Source: Psychrobacter cibarius
GTDB taxonomy: Bacteria > Pseudomonadota > Gammaproteobacteria > Pseudomonadales > Moraxellaceae
Reading direction: 5' to 3'
Assembly (NCBI GenBank): GCA_030686115.1
Contig: CP131612.1
Span: 2,356,001 to 2,420,000 of the forward strand
DNA length: 64,000 bases
The notes under the pieces were generated by a model that was given only the letters and a program-made list of their open reading frames with translations, was not told where the DNA came from and searched no databases. Below, one piece after another: positions 26,792 through 36,160 of the stretch (position 1 is the first letter of the stretch; each line of letters begins with the position of its first letter). The position numbers and the translations under genes are program-made.

Positions 26792-27247
26792 TTGGATCGT
26801 GCGCTGGAATTTGTGGGCAACCACCCGTTTTTATTTGGTATATTAGCCGTACTTGCCGTGCTATTTTTTACGATTGAAAACAAACGTAGTGGCAGAAAAA
26901 TATCGCCCAATACCTTAGGTATGATGGTTAACTCGCAAAACGCGCAGCTAATCGATATTCGTGCCAAAAAGAAGTTTGAGACTGGTTACATCCAAGGCAG
27001 CCGTAACATACCGTTCACTGAGCTCAAAGACCGCTTAGAAGAAATCCGTGCAATTGAGCAGCCAGTAATTATCATTTGTGATATGGGTGTGCAAGCAGGC
27101 GCGGCGATTCAGATGATCGGCAAGGACAGTGTCTATCGCTTAGAAGGTGGTATCGGCGGTTGGCAAGCAGCGGGCATGCCATTGGTTGGGTTAAAGGATG
27201 CAAAGCCTAAAAATAAAGGCAAAGCCAAACCAAGTCTACATAAGTAG
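26792..27247 (+). CDS. YibN-like membrane-anchored rhodanese protein (TTG start)
   Basis: A 151-residue protein with one N-terminal transmembrane helix (about 14-31, after RALEFVGNHPFLFG) and a rhodanese domain facing the cytoplasm (about 50-135; LIDIRAKKKFETGYIQGSRNIP, active-site ICDMGVQAG with Cys). The start is set by GGAGG at 26781-26785, seven bases before TTG at 26792; the open frame reaches back to 26621 but without a ribosome site. The new N-terminus resembles E. coli YibN. E. coli yibN lies next to grxC and secB, and the same two genes follow here, which supports the identity. Sulfur-transfer activity is assumed, not shown. Confidence 0.8.
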   Translation: MDRALEFVGNHPFLFGILAVLAVLFFTIENKRSGRKISPNTLGMMVNSQNAQLIDIRAKKKFETGYIQGSRNIPFTELKDRLEEIRAIEQPVIIICDMGVQAGAAIQMIGKDSVYRLEGGIGGWQAAGMPLVGLKDAKPKNKGKAKPSLHK

Positions 27248-27324
27248 TCCGCTATACTGCTGTTTAAAAATATTTAGCCCGTATCAATTCATATATGATT
27301 GAGGGGCGTTGAATATTCACAAAT

Positions 27325-27356
27325 AAAAAAGACACCTTATCGATAGGTGTTTTTTT
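27325..27356 (+). terminator. Terminator after the rhodanese gene
   Basis: The stem ACACCT / AGGTGT with a 7-base loop (TATCGAT) and T7. The remaining bases up to grxC (27357-27564) show only an A/T-rich promoter-like stretch. Confidence 0.8.
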
Positions 27357-27564
27357 GTTTGTGGCATTTGTGCTACCGTCAGCGCTTTTATACTCAGACA
27401 TCTTGAATTTGCTCTGCTCATCCCCACTTTAATAACGAGCATCACCGAATCTATCTTCAATTTACTTGCTGGTAACGGATTATAAGAATTTTTATCAAAT
27501 AATTATTTATAATACTTTTTATAATAAAACGCTTACCTTCTAAACTTATAAATAAGGATTTACC

Positions 27565-27828
27565 ATGACTGTCGCTGTTAAAGTTTATACGACGCCTATC
27601 TGCCCATATTGCTCAAACGCCAAACAACTCTTAAAAACTAAAGGCGTTGACTACGAAGAAATTGGCATGCACGATATGAGCCGCGAAGAGCGTCAAGAAT
27701 TAATGAAAAAAACCAATAACTATCGCACTGTGCCGCAAATCTTCGTCGGTGAGACCTTTGTCGGTGGTTTTGATGAGCTCAATCAAATGAACCAACAAGG
27801 CAAACTTGACGAGCTATTAGCAGGTTAA
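27565..27828 (+). CDS. grxC: Glutaredoxin 3
   Basis: An 87-residue thiol-disulfide oxidoreductase using glutathione. The dithiol active site is C13-P-Y-C16, followed by the cis-Pro segment YRTVPQIFVGE and the glutathione-binding GGFDELNQM. AAGGA lies before the ATG. It sits between the rhodanese gene and secB, the conserved yibN-grxC-secB order of gammaproteobacteria. Confidence 0.96.
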   Translation: MTVAVKVYTTPICPYCSNAKQLLKTKGVDYEEIGMHDMSREERQELMKKTNNYRTVPQIFVGETFVGGFDELNQMNQQGKLDELLAG

Positions 27829-27996
27829 TCTGCTACTTTTCGTTGCTGTCTGTCTTTGCCTGTGCAATGATAGACAGCGGCAAAGATAAAAGAGAGTAAT
27901 AAAAACATCCAGATTTTGTCTCGATTTATATTACAATGAACTTTTATTAAAATGACAGTTTGTCCAACTACTTGATCAACTTTTAGAGGATTTATC

Positions 27997-28449
27997 ATGG
28001 CTGAAGAACAAGCACAACCACAATTGGCACTAGAGCGTATCTACGTAAAAGATATGTCACTTGAAGTCCCAGGCGCTAGTGTGTTCACCAAAGAGTGGAA
28101 CCCAGAGCTTGATATCAATTTGTCTAGCAACGCTGAAAAACTGGATGACGATCATTATCAAGTCATCTTAACTGTGAGCGTTACAGCAAAAAATGCGGAA
28201 GAAGCGGCATTTATCGCTGAAGTGCATCAAGCAGGTATCTTCTTATTAAAAGACATCCCAGAAGACCAAATCGGTCAAATCTTAGGGGCATACTGCCCGA
28301 ACGTTTTGTTCCCGTATGCTCGTGAAGTCATCAGCGACATCGTAACGCGTGGTAGCTTCCCGCAGTTATTGCTAGCCCCTGTCAACTTTGACCAAGCTTA
28401 CGCGCAAAGCCAGCAACAAGCACAAGTTGATGCTGAAGGTAACGCCTAA
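27997..28449 (+). CDS. secB: Protein-export chaperone SecB
   Basis: A 150-residue tetrameric chaperone that keeps precursors unfolded and hands them to SecA. Conserved parts are [35 protein letters not shown], and [22 protein letters not shown]. The C-terminus is Gln-rich, ending DAEGNA. AGAGGA precedes the ATG. The gene has its own terminator at 28499-28532. Confidence 0.97.
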   Translation: MAEEQAQPQLALERIYVKDMSLEVPGASVFTKEWNPELDINLSSNAEKLDDDHYQVILTVSVTAKNAEEAAFIAEVHQAGIFLLKDIPEDQIGQILGAYCPNVLFPYAREVISDIVTRGSFPQLLLAPVNFDQAYAQSQQQAQVDAEGNA

Positions 28450-28498
28450 GCATTAATTAAAGTATATGAGCTTTATGAGTCATATGTTTTGATAAAAT

Positions 28499-28532
28499 AG
28501 CCGTTTACTCATCACGAGTGAGCGGCTTTTTT
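28499..28532 (+). terminator. Terminator after secB
   Basis: The stem AGCCGTTTACTC / GAGTGAGCGGCT (two wobbles) and T6. Confidence 0.82.
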
Positions 28533-28627
28533 GTGGATGCTGTTTAAGCGCTTACTCAATAGAATCGTTGAGCAATGAGAGTTCTGTTTAGTAGTATTGT
28601 AAGACAGATACTTAAAACCATCAGACA

Positions 28628-28655
28628 TAAAAAAACCCTGCTAATAAACAGGGTC
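28628..28655 (-). terminator. Terminator after adk
   Basis: The minus-strand stem ACCCTG / CAGGGT with an 8-base loop and T7, 35 bases past the adk stop. Confidence 0.82.
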
Positions 28656-28689
28656 TTCAATCGCGTCATCAATTATTTAAAATCGATGA

Positions 28690-29418
<729 letters not shown>

Positions 29419-29566
29419 TTACCTTGTGGCTTGGCAAAGCTCAAGTATTTTCATTATTTGCAGTGATAAGTTGTCATGACTTATCTGTTCATATAATGCT
29501 ATTGCGCGCTGCTGTATCGGACAACAGCGCTTACGTCAGAGGTGCTGACAACAACAGATATAAATA

Positions 29567-30847
29567 CTATGGAATTTGTTGATTAATTTCAACATTGACC
29601 TGATTTTGTTCCGCACTAATCACCACTGGATTACCTGACAAATCCCCTGACTCTGCACTGGCAGTACCACTATGGCTGATACGAGCGATGACAGCCAACT
29701 GAACTTTATCCGCTCTCGCCGATTTCAAAGTACGTTCAGACATCATGGCATCCAAATCGCTTAGGCTAATGCTGGCTTCACCTTGCTTGATAACACTGAT
29801 CGGCAAACGTTTGGCAGCAAATGGTGGTCCACCATTGACATCACGTATGGCGACAAACAACACATCGTCGGCTTTAACTAACGGCAGCAGGCTAGCATTA
29901 ATCGTAACAGTCACTTCAACACCTTCAGAGGCTTGCTGTTGCTGAGCGGTGACATTAGCACTTAGCTCATCTAGACTCGCCAATGCTTTGGTATGATCAC
30001 CAGGTTTAGCCGCAATACTGTCACGTAGACGCTTAATCCAGCCTTGTGCTTGATCAAAATTACTACTCCGTGCCTCACCCATTGCCATGAGCATTTGCGC
30101 GCCCTCATGCTCTGGATTTTTAGCCAACACGTCTTGTAGCACTCGGCGACTATTAGCGTCTAATTGGCCTTTATTGGCAAAGAAGCTAATCTGTGCATAG
30201 GTGGTTGCAATCTCTTCATTGTCTGGTGACAAACGATAAGCACGCGACAAGGCTTCAATTGCGGAATCCGTCGCTTCTAATGATAAGAATAATTCTGATA
30301 AACGCATCCAGCGATCTGGATCATCAGCGTGACGATAGACATTGGTCTGCATGGCACTAATCAGCTGTTGACCATCTTCAATCGCCCAAGCAGGCGGCTG
30401 ATCAATCTTACCCGTTAACAATTCATCAGCCACTTGACCCACTTTGTCTTCAGCTGCCCAAAGCTCGAACACAGGCGTACGATCGCCGACCATCAAATAC
30501 GCCATCGCCGCGAGGACAGGCACCCAGACAGTAATAATCAATCGGCTTTTGATACCAGGTGCAACCATCGGTGTGACTTCACGCTGAGCATCCAATAACT
30601 GGCGTTCAAGCTCCAGTTTTTGGTTCTGGTAATGGCTGTCATCGATAGTGCCATTGTCTTTATCTGTTTTTAGTTCTGCTAGACGCTCACGGAACACAGC
30701 AACGTTGATATCCAACAGCTGATTGTCCATAGGCTTTTCTGGCGAGCGTGATGCTCGCAGCCAAGGCATGATAGTAATAACAGCGAGTATTAGGGCGATG
30801 AGTAAGCTTAGAGCAATAAATAAGCCCACAGTAGAGAATATGGTCAT
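29567..30847 (-). CDS. ccmI: Cytochrome c biogenesis protein CcmI
   Basis: This 426-residue inner-membrane protein presents apocytochrome c to the heme ligase. Two N-terminal hydrophobic segments (about 5-27 and 108-124) flank a cytoplasmic loop with a predicted coiled coil, a TPR-type region follows (about 170-270; LSRAYRLSPDNEEIA), and a C-terminal beta-rich CcmI/CycH domain (about 310-420; PLVKADDVLFVAIRD, GPPFAAKRLPIS). It overlaps ccmH by 4 bases, so translation is coupled. It is the last gene of the ccmFGHI set. A GC-rich hairpin without T-run at 29505-29533 follows it. Confidence 0.9.
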   Translation of the reverse strand: MTIFSTVGLFIALSLLIALILAVITIMPWLRASRSPEKPMDNQLLDINVAVFRERLAELKTDKDNGTIDDSHYQNQKLELERQLLDAQREVTPMVAPGIKSRLIITVWVPVLAAMAYLMVGDRTPVFELWAAEDKVGQVADELLTGKIDQPPAWAIEDGQQLISAMQTNVYRHADDPDRWMRLSELFLSLEATDSAIEALSRAYRLSPDNEEIATTYAQISFFANKGQLDANSRRVLQDVLAKNPEHEGAQMLMAMGEARSSNFDQAQGWIKRLRDSIAAKPGDHTKALASLDELSANVTAQQQQASEGVEVTVTINASLLPLVKADDVLFVAIRDVNGGPPFAAKRLPISVIKQGEASISLSDLDAMMSERTLKSARADKVQLAVIARISHSGTASAESGDLSGNPVVISAEQNQVNVEINQQIP

Positions 30848-31407
30848 TTTTTGTCCTTGAGGCTTGTAATATCATGGTCGTTTTTGTCATCGCTCGAAGC
30901 ACGTGATAACAGACGATCAATCTCGGCTTTTTCAGCAGCAGATAGAGCAGTAGCCGTACTATTGACCGTTACCCCGCTTTCACCACTAGCGACAAGCTGA
31001 CGTCGTTTGCTTTGCCAGAACCAGCCTATGAGTAAACTGATGAGTAATAGTGGCGGAAAAAACCACAAAATCCACGTTGATGGACGGACAGGCGGCTTAT
31101 AAGTGATGAAATCGCCATAACGTTCCTGCATATAAGCACGAATCTCGCCATCACTACGACCATCTTTTATCAAATCATAGGTTTTTTGCTTTAAATCTTG
31201 AGCAATAGGCGCATCCGATCCTGCAAGATTTTGGTTTTGACATTTTGGGCAACGCAGCTCTTCGATGAGACCACGATATTGGGCTTCTTGCTGCACAGAA
31301 TCAAAGTCATAGACCTCAATAGCAGCATAGCTTGCCATACTTATTAGACAAGCTATTAATAAGCTCGAGACTTTTAACGTAACGGCTGTTATTTTATTGG
31401 CTATCAT
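30844..31407 (-). CDS. ccmH: Cytochrome c biogenesis protein CcmH
   Basis: A 187-residue membrane thiol-oxidoreductase that reduces the apocytochrome CxxCH motif. Signal peptide 1-28, then the family motif with C53 and C56 (LRCPKCQNQNLAGSDAP), a helical bundle, and a transmembrane helix (about 108-127). The C-terminal part is short and basic, so this is the split CcmH form with CcmI separate, unlike the fused E. coli protein. It overlaps both ccmG and ccmI by 4 bases. Confidence 0.94.
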   Translation of the reverse strand: MIANKITAVTLKVSSLLIACLISMASYAAIEVYDFDSVQQEAQYRGLIEELRCPKCQNQNLAGSDAPIAQDLKQKTYDLIKDGRSDGEIRAYMQERYGDFITYKPPVRPSTWILWFFPPLLLISLLIGWFWQSKRRQLVASGESGVTVNSTATALSAAEKAEIDRLLSRASSDDKNDHDITSLKDKK

Positions 31408-32063
31408 TTACACGCCTCCGCAACCTGAGTCGGATCTGGACTGACGTCATTATTATTGGCTTCATTGAGCACCATCAAGCAAGGCGTAATACGGCTTTGC
31501 CAGTTGCTTTCATTGATCTCACCAATTATGTGCTGACGAATAATACCATTACCATCGACTACGAAAGTCTCAGGCGCACCCGTTAAACCTAAGTCCAAAG
31601 CAAACTGACCAGATAAATCCTGAATAGACATCGAGAACGGATCGCCACCTCGGTTTAAGTAGCCTAGTGCATCGCCAATGTCATCTTTATAGTTGACCCC
31701 GACCAGATTGACACCGCGCTCCTCTAGTTGCATAAGAAAAGGATGCTCAATAATACAAGTTGGGCACCAAGAGCCCCAGATATTCATCAAAAAGGGCTTA
31801 TCAGGCAAATTCTCATTGGTCATGATACGACTGGTATCTGATAATAAAGGTAGCTCAAAAGCGGGCACTGGGCGCTCAAGTGCCGTATTGGTAACGATAT
31901 CCGTCGGCTTACCCAAACGCAGATATAGCATGATGATTAAGCCAATGAAAACGATCAGTGGAATCAAAAACCATAGCTTAAGTTGCTTTTTATTCATGGT
32001 TTTCGTGCCACCTATCTTATCTTGCTTTGCATTTTGCTCAGGGGATTGCTTTGATGTGCTCAT
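31404..32063 (-). CDS. ccmG: Thiol:disulfide interchange protein CcmG/DsbE
   Basis: A 219-residue membrane-anchored periplasmic thioredoxin-like protein, with anchor helix at about 30-49 and active site C100-P-T-C103 in NIWGSWCPTCIIEHP. LDLGLTGAPETFVVD holds the cis-Pro. It feeds electrons to apocytochrome c or CcmH. An N-terminal 22-residue polar stretch precedes a second in-frame ATG (MNKKQLKLWF), which is an alternative start. It begins 2 bases after the ccmF stop. Confidence 0.94.
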   Translation of the reverse strand: MSTSKQSPEQNAKQDKIGGTKTMNKKQLKLWFLIPLIVFIGLIIMLYLRLGKPTDIVTNTALERPVPAFELPLLSDTSRIMTNENLPDKPFLMNIWGSWCPTCIIEHPFLMQLEERGVNLVGVNYKDDIGDALGYLNRGGDPFSMSIQDLSGQFALDLGLTGAPETFVVDGNGIIRQHIIGEINESNWQSRITPCLMVLNEANNNDVSPDPTQVAEACK

Positions 32064-32064
32064 A

Positions 32065-34095
32065 TTAATTATCCCCTGTCTTTAATGCTGACGCATCCAA
32101 ATCGGCGACGGTGGTAAAGCCTGCTTTATTCGCCGCAATTTGTGCAGGTGTCTTGGTCTTCTTAATACGATAGCGATGATCAAGAATACTCAATACTGCA
32201 CCAAACGCCATAATCAGAGCGCCTAGCCATATCCAGCGGATAAGCGGTTTCACATAAATACGTACTGCCCATTCGTTGCTATCTTCGGCGATAGGTTCGC
32301 CCAGTGCCACGTAAACATCACGCATGAGGCTAGCATCAATCGCGGCTTCTGTGACTGGCATCATACTAATGATATAATTACGTTTTTCAGGATACAGAGT
32401 GGTCACAGCACGGCCATCTTTGCTGATTTCAACCTCAGCTTGGGTGGCATCAAAATTACTGCCTTTGACTTCACGAAAGCCTTTAACGGTAAAATCATAG
32501 CCTTGGACATGAACGCTATCGTTTGGTCCAAGCGCGACATCACGTTCAATACTTAACGTACTGGTAAATGCGACGCCGATGACGGCAATAATGACACCGA
32601 TATGAGCGGTCTGTTGACCCCAATAGCTCAGACGTAACTGGCGTAACCCTTTAACAAAATTGGGTGCGTTTTTAGTTTTGTCTTTGAAATCAACCACCAT
32701 CCATAGCAGTACCCAAAAACTGACCGCCAAGGTAACGCCAATATTAAGCATCGCAGACGGGCTCACAAAATACGTGATAACTGCCGCAAGCACTAAACTA
32801 CTGGCGGCAATGACCATACCAGCGCCCAATAGCGGACGGCTGTCTTTTTTCCAGCGAATGTTCGAGCCCATACCCATTGCCACTAATATCAGCCACGTTA
32901 GCGGTACAAATAGCGCATTAAAGTAAGGAGGGCCGACAGACACCTGACCTAAATTAAAGGAGTCAGCAATGATAGGATACAGTGTGCCGAGTAGTACGAC
33001 CAAAGTCGAAATCAAAATAATAACGTTGTTAATGACTAAAAATGACTCGCGTGAGATCAGTTGATACTGACTTTCGACCGTTAAACGCCAACCACGTACC
33101 GCAAACATCAATAAGCCACCGCCGATGATCACACCGAGAATAACTAAAATGACCAGACCACGCGTTGGGTCAGCGGCAAACGAATGCACCGAGGTAATAA
33201 CGCCAGAACGCACGAGAAAGGTGCCCAATAGACTGAGTGCAAAAGCAAAAATCGCCAGCATAATCGTCCATGCTTTAAAAACACCACGTTTTTCTGTAAC
33301 GGCAAGCGAATGTAGCAGCGCTGTACCAGCCAGCCATGGCATCAATGAAGCGTTCTCTACTGGATCCCAGAACCACCAACCCCCCCAGCCAAGCTCGTAA
33401 TAGGCCCACCATGAGCCTAGTGCGATACCAACGGTCAAAAAGCCCCAAGCCGCCAATGCCCACGGACGCGACCAGCGTGTCCACACTGCATCTAAACGAC
33501 CTTCCCACAATGCCGCCATACAAAAGGCAAACGGCACGACCAAACCCACATAGCCCATATACAGCATCGGTGGATGAATAATCAAACCAAAATCTTGTAG
33601 CACAGGATTTAGATCCGCACCATCAACAGGTAAGTTTGGCAATGTACGATCAAATGGCGACGAGGTAAAAATCAGCATCGCTAGCATCATCATCTGCACG
33701 CCAGCCAAAATTACCAACACTCGCGCACGCATAGACAGTGGCAAACCACGGCTAAAGTAAGAAACCAGCGCACACCAAGTAGCCATGATGGTCATCCAAA
33801 GCAGCAATGAACCCTCATGACCACCCCAAGTTGCCGACAGCTTATAGTACCAAGGCAACAGCGTATTAGAATGCTGAGTGACATAGACGAGGCTGAAGTC
33901 ATTGTAATAAAAGCCTGCCATCAGCGCGGCAAATGATGTGATCATGGCAGCAAATTGTGCCCACGCCAGACTTGGTGCCAAACGCTGCCAAGCAACGTGG
34001 TCACGCATGATACCGACGGTTGGTAATACCACCTGCAAAATCGCCAATATAAAGGCGGCTAGCAAGGCAAAATAACCCAATTCTGTGATTAACAT
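32065..34095 (-). CDS. ccmF: Heme lyase subunit CcmF
   Basis: A 676-residue inner-membrane protein with about 15 transmembrane segments that transfers heme from CcmE to apocytochrome c. The tryptophan-rich WWD-type signature is present as WGGWWFWDPVENASLMPWL (about 238-256). SATWGGHEGSLLLW and GFLTVGIALGSWW are other family landmarks. It leads the minus-strand set ccmF-ccmG-ccmH-ccmI. ccmABCDE are not found in the window and must lie elsewhere. Confidence 0.96.
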   Translation of the reverse strand: MLITELGYFALLAAFILAILQVVLPTVGIMRDHVAWQRLAPSLAWAQFAAMITSFAALMAGFYYNDFSLVYVTQHSNTLLPWYYKLSATWGGHEGSLLLWMTIMATWCALVSYFSRGLPLSMRARVLVILAGVQMMMLAMLIFTSSPFDRTLPNLPVDGADLNPVLQDFGLIIHPPMLYMGYVGLVVPFAFCMAALWEGRLDAVWTRWSRPWALAAWGFLTVGIALGSWWAYYELGWGGWWFWDPVENASLMPWLAGTALLHSLAVTEKRGVFKAWTIMLAIFAFALSLLGTFLVRSGVITSVHSFAADPTRGLVILVILGVIIGGGLLMFAVRGWRLTVESQYQLISRESFLVINNVIILISTLVVLLGTLYPIIADSFNLGQVSVGPPYFNALFVPLTWLILVAMGMGSNIRWKKDSRPLLGAGMVIAASSLVLAAVITYFVSPSAMLNIGVTLAVSFWVLLWMVVDFKDKTKNAPNFVKGLRQLRLSYWGQQTAHIGVIIAVIGVAFTSTLSIERDVALGPNDSVHVQGYDFTVKGFREVKGSNFDATQAEVEISKDGRAVTTLYPEKRNYIISMMPVTEAAIDASLMRDVYVALGEPIAEDSNEWAVRIYVKPLIRWIWLGALIMAFGAVLSILDHRYRIKKTKTPAQIAANKAGFTTVADLDASALKTGDN

Positions 34096-34228
34096 ACGGT
34101 CTAACCTTGTTTACCTTAATACGGTCATTGTTTATTTTAGGGATTGGTTTTTTAGGATATTCGAAAGTATCCAGTAATCGTTACTACGAGTATTTATACT
34201 ACTGGTCTTCATTAGTATTATTTATTAT

Positions 34229-34264
34229 AAAAGCGCCATTAGCCATTGCAGCTGAGGGCGCTTA
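34229..34264 (-). terminator. Probable terminator after the DUF445 gene
   Basis: On the minus strand AAGCGCC pairs with GGCGCTT around a 20-base loop, followed by TTATAATAAATA. The T-run is interrupted, so it is a moderate call. Confidence 0.5.
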
Positions 34265-34347
34265 CAGCAAGGTACATTAGCGTCAACTTGTCACGTTTCT
34301 GTATCCACTCTGTATGCGATGTGTATAAAGACATAAAAAATGCGTCA

Positions 34348-35682
34348 TCACTGAATCGCAGGAAAAAACACTAAGACCAGATGCAACCAGCCTGCTAAAA
34401 ACCCTGTCAAACCACCCAACACGATTAAGGTCATCTCATCTTCACGAAAAGCGGGACGTAATAAGTTCTGAAACTCATCTGGCGTCAGCGCGCGAATACG
34501 GTCACGAAATAGCCCAAATATTTTACTGGCACGGCTTTCATTGAGCTCAGGATCTCGCAATGGCACCATTGTCGCAACAATCGACTTATCAATGATGGTG
34601 TTTTTTAGCTGTCCATATTCGCGGCGACCCAAGCCTAGACGCAGTGTCGTACTAATCACTGGCGACTCCAGCACTTTATATAAATGCGACTTCATCAACT
34701 CACGCGTTTGCGCAGCACGGTCACCATACATCATCTCATTCATGATGTTCTCAAGCGTCACCAAATCTTTTACGACAATTTCAGCAAAAACATCAGAAAC
34801 TTCCTCTTGGCGTTTCATAAAACCGCCTTGCAAACGATACTGGGCGATATGTGGTAATTGCGGTCTAATAAATGGAAAGCGACTCTGGACGGCAAAAAAT
34901 TTCACATAAGGAATAAATCGCGGCTCTACAGGATTAAACACCATCCAAATAGCAATCCAATTGGTAAGAAAGCCCCAAATCGCGGCAAAAAACGGCACTG
35001 TCCAATGCTGCGGCACCACCAAAAATATAAACATTTGGATAATACCGAAGACCAAACCAATCAAAGCACTGATATGCCAAATGAAATCGATCTCTTTTTG
35101 ACCAACCTTCAAAAACATATTGACCATTAAACGACGATCACTTTCCATCGTGTTAACAATCATTTTGCGCATATCAACCAAGTCTTCGACGTTATGGGTC
35201 AAGTCAGTCACCAAAGACTGCATGATATTGGGCAACTCTTGATGCGCTTGAGCGTAGACACGGCGCTTCAACGCATAAGGCAGATTACCCCACAGCGCTG
35301 GCGAATGATCCAACATGATTTCATCAATCAATGCTTCAAGGTTTTTGTCCACGGTATCCGTGATAAATACCGCCATCTGCTCAGGCTCCATCGCCTGAAA
35401 AAACTCATCAAGCGAGCCAAGCTTTGACAGCGTTTGATCCACGATAACGCCTGATATCTTGCCAGCCTTTCGTGGGACGATACCTTGCCAGCCAATACCC
35501 GGCAACCCAAAAAACGGGAAGTTTGGAATACGAATACCCCGAAACTTAATCGGATAGAACAGCATTTTAAGCGCCATCCACACGTGTATCCATGTGACAA
35601 ATGCAGTCACAGGCGGAATAGTCAGCATGGCAAAAAACTCTGGGTGTTCAGCTATTGTCTGCCACAATGAAGTTGCATCCAT
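34348..35682 (-). CDS. DUF445 family membrane protein
   Basis: A 444-residue protein of the DUF445 (YheB/YjiN) group. Hydrophobic segments lie near 17-43, 205-225, 230-250 and 418-440. The long middle part is helical and amphipathic with the family landmarks FPIKFRGIRIP-like (residues 41-52), GLPGIGWQGIVPRKAGKIS, and WAIWMVFNPVEPRF-like near 250. Members are of unknown function; some are linked to membrane or envelope stress. A perfect Fur-type palindrome is 90 bases upstream of the start. It is single, with mrdA divergent. Confidence 0.8.
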   Translation of the reverse strand: MDATSLWQTIAEHPEFFAMLTIPPVTAFVTWIHVWMALKMLFYPIKFRGIRIPNFPFFGLPGIGWQGIVPRKAGKISGVIVDQTLSKLGSLDEFFQAMEPEQMAVFITDTVDKNLEALIDEIMLDHSPALWGNLPYALKRRVYAQAHQELPNIMQSLVTDLTHNVEDLVDMRKMIVNTMESDRRLMVNMFLKVGQKEIDFIWHISALIGLVFGIIQMFIFLVVPQHWTVPFFAAIWGFLTNWIAIWMVFNPVEPRFIPYVKFFAVQSRFPFIRPQLPHIAQYRLQGGFMKRQEEVSDVFAEIVVKDLVTLENIMNEMMYGDRAAQTRELMKSHLYKVLESPVISTTLRLGLGRREYGQLKNTIIDKSIVATMVPLRDPELNESRASKIFGLFRDRIRALTPDEFQNLLRPAFREDEMTLIVLGGLTGFLAGWLHLVLVFFPAIQ

Positions 35683-36160
35683 GACTTATCTTGCCCCTGA
35701 CAGGTTAATTGTCGTCGCTAATTAAAAAGGATTAGCAAATTAGAACGCTTAACAAAAAGCCGCTCTGCCCATGATAATTATTATCAAATAAATCGCCTGA
35801 TTTTAGCATACTTGCCATTCATTAGCACACGTCGAGCCTAGGTAAGTTGTGACTAGGGATGACACGTTTTACTATTACTTTCCATAGTAACAATATTAAT
35901 ATCATCTACAGGCGCTTTAGATAATAACGACCACAAAATAAATGGCGGTGTACTGCGGCGGCTCATTTGTTCTGTTATAATTTGTGATTGTATGACCGCA
36001 CATCGCTGTATATAGATTGAGGGATTATTATTTCAACTCATCTCAGTCCATGTAATTGAAATTCTTATTATTATCCTTTATGCTCGCCGCACTTTGGTGA
36101 ACGACCCTGCCCTTTTACTCTCTTTTATTGACTCACTGACCGTTTGGGCTCTTACTTTCT
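35683..36160. other. Divergent gap between DUF445 gene and mrdA
   Basis: 478 bases. Apart from the Fur-type box at 35772-35786 no RNA gene, repeat or coding segment was recognised. The part near mrdA (36040-36160) is pyrimidine-rich. Confidence 0.5.
35772..35786. promoter_or_regulatory. Candidate Fur box
   Basis: TGATAATTATTATCA is a perfect 7-1-7 palindrome and matches the TGATAATNATTATCA Fur-box model at every position. It lies 90 bases before the DUF445 start and 375 bases before mrdA, so the DUF445 gene is the likely target. Confidence 0.55.

Noticed and set aside
29505..29533. GC-rich hairpin after ccmI as a terminator
   Set aside because: Good stem but no T-run on the minus strand; noted only under ccmI.
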